Part shown: positions 58,223 through 64,000 of the stretch, piece after piece
Numbering within the stretch: position 1 is the stretch's first letter
Layout of the letters: each line of letters opens with the position of its first letter
Assembly: GCA_015956445.1 (NCBI GenBank)
Contig: WIUZ02000007.1
Location: forward strand, 930,001-994,000
Direction: 5' to 3'
From: Thelephora terrestris
Lineage: Eukaryota; Basidiomycota; Agaricomycetes; Thelephorales; Thelephoraceae
Length of the DNA stretch: 64,000 nucleotides
Position numbers and translations under genes: made by a program
The notes under the pieces: generated by a model
What the model saw: only the letters and a program-made list of their open reading frames with translations
Told to the model about the DNA's origin: nothing
The model's database searches: none

Positions 58223-59700
58223 ATGGGTTCCCTTCGCTTGCTCCGCCTCGCGCTGGTCTCTGCATTCTTGTTCACATCGGTAAGCGGACACTGTACCACC
58301 CCTCAAGTGAGAAAGGAATGGCGGTGCATCAGCCCCGATGAACGTGCTGCCTGGCTGGAAGCCGTGAAGGTCTTTCTTCTGTTTGCCTGAGTGCTGCCTA
58401 CACTTGCTCAACTCGAAAACTCCAGTGCCTGACTAAGTTACCACACAATCCAAATATCGCTGCCACTGTAGACCCTGCGGTTTCACGGATCCCGCCTATA
58501 AACCCGAACAGTTCTTACTATGACGGTGAGTTGTTTCCCACTCGTATCCTCGCTTTGCTGATGCAAATTGGCAAGATTTTTCTTATGCTCACATGGACCT
58601 CAACATATTGGTGAGCGCCTTACCACATTCACTAACTCATGTGCCTAACTGTCCCCAGATTCACAGCACGGGATTTTTCCTCCCGTGGCACAGGCTGTTT
58701 GTCCAGACCCTCGAAGACGATTTGAAGTCGAAATGCGGATACGACGGTGTACAGCCTTATTGGGACTGGACGAAGGGTACGTCATGCGTAAATGGTACTC
58801 GATCTCGGTTTTGATCCAAAGCTAGACACTGCGGACTTTTACCACGCAACGATCTGGTCCGACTCCGATTACGACGGCCTTGGTTCTTGGGGTGACCCAA
58901 GTAACGACTATGACATCACCACTGGTGCCCTCAAGGACATGAGGATTGCCTACCCCGTTCCGCATAACCTCCGCCGGAATTTTACCCTTCAAATCAGCGG
59001 AGCAGGCCTGCCCCCCGACGGCCCCAACGGGCCACCAGATCCGGACCCCTCGTTGATGCTCAACACGTCGTTCACAAGCGAAGTTGTCAATTACACCGTG
59101 AGCTCGTTCACGGGGGATTATATACGATTCCAAGCGTTTGTTGAGAGCTGGAATGGACCTCACCCTGGACCACACATCATCGTGGGGGCAGATTTATTCG
59201 GATCGTGTCCGTTTGGGTTGGCACCTCCTCAATGCGTCCCTGGCCCGAAATGGTCCCCAAACGGTGAACGAGACTACGTTGAAATGTTTGCATTTGCTGA
59301 TCCACACCCGCTTCCCCCACATAGATCCCATGTTCTTCCTTCACCACGCGGTCCGCCCTCTTGGCAGTCTCATCGAGATAGTGGCTGACGGGTCCGTTTT
59401 GTAGATGATTGATAAGCTCTGGTACGATTGGCAACATCGGGACCTGAGAAACAAGGATGTGTTCGCCGGAGGCACCGTTAGTTGGCAGGCCGGCTCCCCG
59501 TATGCCCAGAATCCCACTGGAGGTCCTCCTTTCCTCAATGTACGAGTCAACGTTTATATTAACCCGTGGTTGTGGTGAGGGTACTAACTTTCTACTCACA
59601 GACGAGTTCTTTAATCCCCGGCGATGGCTTGTGGGAGGAGACTGCGGTTGGTGACGTTCTTAACACGGTCGGCGGAAGACTTTGTTACGTTTATGAATGA
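58223..59700 (+). CDS. Short secreted tyrosinase, copy 1 (365 aa)
   Basis: Eight exons: 58223-58369, 58426-58525, 58576-58610, 58659-58776, 58826-59263, 59325-59350, 59405-59539 and 59602-59700. A signal peptide (MGSLRLLRLALVSAFLFTSV) leads to CTTPQVRKEWRCISPDERA. Type-3 copper ligands: CuA from His88 (YAHMDLN), His96 and His105 (IHSTGFFLPWHRLF); CuB from His246 and His250 (NGPHPGPH) and His286/287 (DPMFFLHHA). All six are present. The usual C-terminal lid domain of long fungal tyrosinases is absent, as is a Cys two residues before His96 that would form a thioether bridge. Such enzymes oxidise monophenols or diphenols; the substrate is unknown. Several N-x-S/T sites fit secretion. One of a tandem pair. 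Confidence 0.9.
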
Positions 59701-60948
59701 GGGTTTGCACTCCCCTTTACCTTCCTACATTGGTTTGAAAAACTTGTACTGTTCTGTGTTTTATGCTTTCGCAACCTATAAACTCTCGCAAGCAAATTTA
59801 TCTGCAAAGTCGTGGTTCATTGTACCCGGAATTCATTGAGGCTTTTATTTGCGTTGCGGTCTCTCCACAGGAACTCACAGGCTGCTCGTTTTAAGCCGTC
59901 CATTCACGCTTTCCGGAGGTTACCGCTTTCTCCCCAGAAGCGCTGACTCAGGAATCCAAGCGCTTCCAGTAGTTACCCGAACCGAGAAAAACGTCTTCGC
60001 GAACTTCCACCGGGACTCACAACTCTCAACGCGTCTCATCCTTACCCTTGCTCTTCATTCGGGCCTTGTCTGCCCATTCTCCCCAGCCCGCGGTCGATGC
60101 ACATCAAATGCAGAGTCCACCACTTTCGACCGTTGGATACCCGCCCGCAAGTCCTCGTTTGGATATCGAAGGTCGAGTGCCGGTGGGGTGTCGTCCTTCC
60201 AGAACTATAGTGATTTAGGGGAGCATTGAAATTCTTCTTCACCCCTTTTCCCGATCTTGCGGGTACAGACACTTCATGACATCGTCTCTCGCGATCATTC
60301 GGTGCGCGGCTCGTATTCTCAGCATCACATCATCCTATTGTTGCAAATGCCGACACTACAAAGTCTGTTCCGAACAATAAGAGGATAGCCAATAATCCCG
60401 CATTCCACATTTTTCTAAAGGTACGCAGGAGAAACGGTGATAGGGAGGTCTGGTGGCACGTCGTGGGTTGCCCTGACCTATTGGGCAATTCTCGAGACCG
60501 AGAAAGAAAACGCAGGCTGGGGCAACCAGCAACCGAGAGCGAAGAGGCACACGGTCTCACGCGGGATTTTGGTTGTGCTTCGAGGTACAGGATCCACAGT
60601 GCATTGACCCCCCGCTTCAGGGTCATGATAGAATTGCTGCGGTATCTATACACGGGGCTCCTTCCCCTTTCTCCTGTGCCACCGTGATACCGACTGTCGA
60701 TTGGTTGCCCAGACCTCATCAGTGGATACCGGCTCTCCTGATAATATCCCGGCCATGGTATCCCTCGGCCACCCTCAGTATGCTCTACACATACTGAGCC
60801 AATATCACCGCTCATCACTATTGGTTCTACCGCGCCAGCTTATGCTCATCTGCCGAGATTCGCTTCTGGAGCTCGAGACCTTACGTTATAAAGTGTCCTC
60901 CAAAGTGTAGGGGCTGGACTTTGGCCTTTTCTACTTCCTTGTACTACG
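59701..60948. other. Spacer between the two tyrosinase genes
   Basis: The right-hand ~300 bp repeat the region directly upstream of tyrosinase 1 (57.94-58.22 kb), so the promoter was duplicated with the gene. The left part should hold the 3' UTR of copy 1. No other gene recognised. Confidence 0.5.
60887..60892 (+). promoter_or_regulatory. TATA box of tyrosinase 2
   Basis: TATAAA lies 57-62 bp upstream of the ATG at 60949, in the same conserved context (GTTATAAAG) as in copy 1. Confidence 0.6.
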
Positions 60949-62439
60949 ATGGGTTACCTTCACATCCTTCGCGTCGCACTTGTCTCTGCCATTTTGTTCA
61001 CATCGGTCGGCGGACACTGTACCTCTCCCAAAGTGAGAAGGGAATGGAGGTGTATCAGCCCCGACGAGCGTGCTGCGTGGATGAAAGCCGTCAAGGTCTT
61101 TCTCCTGCTTGTCTGAGCGCCGTCGAGACTTGCTCAACTCAGAAACACTAGTGCCTTACCAAGCTACCGCACAACCCGGATATCTATGTCACTGTCGACC
61201 CGGCGGTTTCACTGATTCCAGCGATAAACCCGAACAGTTCTTACTACGACGGTGAACCCTTTGCCACTTGTATCCCCGCTTTTGCTGACACAGATTGACA
61301 AGACTTTTCTTATGCTCACATGGACCTCAACATTTTGGTGAGCACCAATTACCTTCCCACCTTCACTGACCCGCGTGCCTAACTTTGGACAGATTCACAG
61401 CACAGGGTTCTTCCTCCCGTGGCACAGGCTGTTCGTTCAGACTCTCGAGGACGAATTAAAGTCGAAATGTGGATATGACGGTGTGCAGCCTTATTGGGAC
61501 TGGACGCAAGGTATGCCTTGCGCCGAAAGGATAGAATCTTGGTTTTGATCCAGTACCAGACACCGCGGACTTTTACCACGCGACGATCTGGTCTGACTCC
61601 GATTATGACGGCCTTGGGTCCTGGGGTAACTCAAGTAACGACTATGCGATCTCCACCGGTGCTCTCAAGGATATGAAGATTGCCTACCCCGTTCCGCATA
61701 ACATCCGCCGGAATTTTACCCTTCAGCCCTTCCTTGGAGCAGGCCCGCCGCCTTCCTCCAATAACTCCACTGGGCCGCCATCTCCAGACCCCACGTTGAT
61801 GCTCAACGCGACGTTCACGAGCGAGGTTGTCAATTTCACCGTGAGCTCGTTCACGGGGGATTACATACAATTTCAAGCGGATGTTGAGAGCTGGAACGGA
61901 CCTCATCCTGGACCACACGGCATTGTGGGAGGAGATTTAGTCGGAGGGTGCCCATTCGGGTTGGCACCTCCCGTTTGCTACGGTGGACCGAAGTGGTCCC
62001 CAAATGGTAAATGAGGCCACGATTGACTAGTCGCGTTTGCTGATTGACATCTATTGTTTTCACACAGACCCTATGTTCTTCCTTCACCATGCTGTACGCC
62101 CCGCGGACAGTTTCATCGAGAAGGTGGCTGATGTGTCCGTTATCTAGATGATTGATAAAGTGTGGTATGATTGGCAACACCGGGACCCGAGAAACAAGAA
62201 TGTGTTCGCCGGAGGCACCGTTAGTTGGCAGGCCGGTGCCTCGTATGCCCAGTATCCCACTGGAGGCCCTCCTTTCCTCAATGTACGAAACAACGCTCAC
62301 ATTGACTCGCGGTTGCAGTCGGTGTACTAACTTCCCACAGACGAGTTCCGTGATCCCCGGCGATGGCTTGTGGGAGAAGACTACAGTTAGCGACGTTCTG
62401 GACACGGTCGGCGGAAGACTTTGTTATGTTTATGAATGA
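60949..62439 (+). CDS. Short secreted tyrosinase, copy 2 (368 aa)
   Basis: Eight exons with the same phases as copy 1: 60949-61095, 61152-61251, 61303-61337, 61393-61510, 61560-62006, 62068-62093, 62148-62282 and 62341-62439. Signal peptide MGYLHILRVALVSAILFTSV. The CuA and CuB histidines are all kept (AHMDLN, IHSTGFFLPWHRLF, NGPHPGPH, FFLHHA). Exon 5 is 9 bp longer than in copy 1, in a Pro/Ser/Asn-rich loop (GAGPPPSSNNSTGPPSPDP) that gains an N-glycosylation site. No damage is visible, so both genes look active. Like copy 1 it ends soon after the catalytic core at LCYVYE and lacks a C-terminal lid. Confidence 0.9.
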
Positions 62440-64000
62440 GACTTCGAGCTTCCCTTTTGCTTCGTTAACCTCTTTTACTTGGAAAACTTGTATAAAATTT
62501 AGGTTGCAAGGGCATAAGAAACTCCGAAATTCCGCACAAAATATACGAACATATCACAAGCAATTTTACCCCCAAAGTTGTGATCCCTTGTATCTAGCAA
62601 TTGCCGACGACGCACCTGCCACGCCAGGAGGGGCGTCGGTGAAACTACACAAGGCGGATTTGGCCTGGCGAAAATTCACCTTATCCCTGTTTCCGTGATC
62701 TCGGCTGGAATATAAGAGGAGTAGGGCATATTTGAAAAGTTACTGGTTTCCTGTGTTGAGTCGAACCCAGTTCTCACGATGTGCATTCAACTCGGAGCGT
62801 CTTCCCTCTAGGTCCGCCCCCTTCTAAACCGCCTCATCCCCGCCTCTGGTTCTAACTCAGAGTGCATATACTTTATATGTGGGTGGGGCGGAGTCCGCGT
62901 CTCTCGTTCAAAAAATCACTACTACCTATAGATGGATACGGTCGGGGCACCTCATGACATCCAGATCAATTCTGCGATGCGGCATGTTTCTTGACGCGTT
63001 GCCAAGGAGTAGTGGTGGCCTCCTAGATATTCTCCGGAACGAAGTCTGTTGCGCGTTTGCGGCTTGCTTTTCGTGAGGACAGGAACACGAGAAATTTCTT
63101 CACCCCCGGAGTTGGAAACTGGGGCACTGACACTTCGATGGGTGATGTATCTCGACAAAACCAGGGGTAAGGTCTACCGGTCAGTCCTTCGGATTGAAGG
63201 TCTTGAGGAGGCCGAGAAACCTGTGACTGCCAATCAATAACCTACTTGCCACTGGAGGCCCCCTCCCGCATCGTTCGATACGTCCCTGAAGAGGATGCAA
63301 GGGGCGCGAGGCCTTGATTCTGGACCCTCACCAGATCCCGACCGCCAAGGAACCGGAGCAGATAAGTCTCCGGCATTACAGTTCTAAATCCCCGATTGAC
63401 CTGTTGTTGATGTTAGTGTGGACACGAACTTATCTGTAGCATGGAATACGGCCTCCGATGAATGCTGTGACCTGGTACGCTACCTCATTAGTCAAGTGTC
63501 TGATTGAGTTCAGTACCCTAGGAACTAACTTCCATCAATGCAACAAGCACTCGGACCCTCCAAGCGTAATTTTGAATTCAACAGACAATATTCTGCAAAT
63601 GCATACCAACGGACGGGGCTTTTCGGCTCAACACTTCAGCCCAGGAGAGCGCAGTCGATTACATGCGAGGCGTCAAAAACTCTACGTTTTCAGTGCTCGG
63701 CCCACCTTTTCGTGGCACGCGTTCTGGAGTTGATTGCATTCCCCCGCCGAAACGGCGAGTTTGAGCCAGTCTCTAAAGTTCTGCATCAGTAAGCGGAATC
63801 TTCGCTCAGTTCTTTACTTACTTTTGCCTGCCCGTTCAACGCCACCTCCCACGGTATCATTCACCCACTGCTCGCAGCCCTGGGTCGAGGCGCAGAGAGT
63901 CACGAGTTCACTACATTCAACGACATACCTCCGATTCCGTTCAGTCACCGCTCTCGCTGCGCGGGGCGCACACCAACTTCACGCTTGTTGAACCCTACCG
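62440..64000. other. Right end, no gene recognised
   Basis: Short overlapping frames only. A TATAA-like element near 62711 and another at 62872 have no convincing gene after them within view. Part of the next gene's promoter may lie here, beyond the window edge. Confidence 0.4.

Noticed and set aside
63458-63991. Overlapping plus-strand frames at the right end
   Set aside because: No family resemblance and no consistent splice signals.
1-64000. CRISPR arrays, tRNA and rRNA genes
   Set aside because: No spaced direct repeats of the CRISPR kind and no tRNA B-box in a foldable context were seen; the organism is eukaryotic.

Overview
The window looks like nuclear DNA of a filamentous basidiomycete, probably an Agaricomycete. 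The genes are cut by many short introns (mostly 44-96 bp, GT-AG, often inside codons). The set also fits: a two-finger URBS1/SREA-type GATA iron regulator, NACHT/beta-propeller STAND proteins, short secreted tyrosinases, ARP6, a fungal ArgJ and an Ist2-like anoctamin. I cannot name the species.

Layout. 0.3-8.2 kb is mostly ordinary host genes: a weak TPR-like relic, a Ser/Pro-rich nuclear-type protein, a CUE-DUF1771-Smr protein and a UPF0357/DUF2015 protein (all minus), then a disordered hypothetical (plus). 9.1-37.3 kb is a degenerate tandem array of a three-gene cassette: an MDR oxidoreductase (+), a NACHT/propeller STAND gene (+) and a URBS1-like GATA factor (-). There are four MDR copies (one whole), three STAND copies (one whole, one split by an LTR-type element, one mostly deleted) and three GATA copies plus a 3' scrap (one whole, at the right edge). 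37.5-39.3 kb is ARP6, divergent from the intact GATA gene across a short AT-rich spacer with a perfect inverted pair of GATA sites. 39.3-44.2 kb holds no gene I can support. 44.2-47.9 kb has ornithine acetyltransferase and a polytopic membrane protein (both minus). 49.3-55.3 kb is a tandem pair of anoctamin/Ist2 genes whose duplicated unit carries a piece of the neighbouring membrane gene. 55.5-56.2 kb is ribosomal protein eL33. 58.2-62.4 kb is a tandem pair of secreted tyrosinases.

How it fits together. Three separate tandem duplications lie in 55 kb. The most striking links a possible iron-sensing repressor and an NLR-like receptor: the regulator keeps one good copy with a candidate autoregulatory site, its other copies have lost finger or cysteine-rich parts, and the two long STAND copies differ by exactly two 14-residue coiled-coil repeats. 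A shared function of the cassette is inference. What the sequence shows directly is co-amplification and uneven decay. Exon models were built by hand from splice signals, frame and family conservation. Their summed lengths are all multiples of three.
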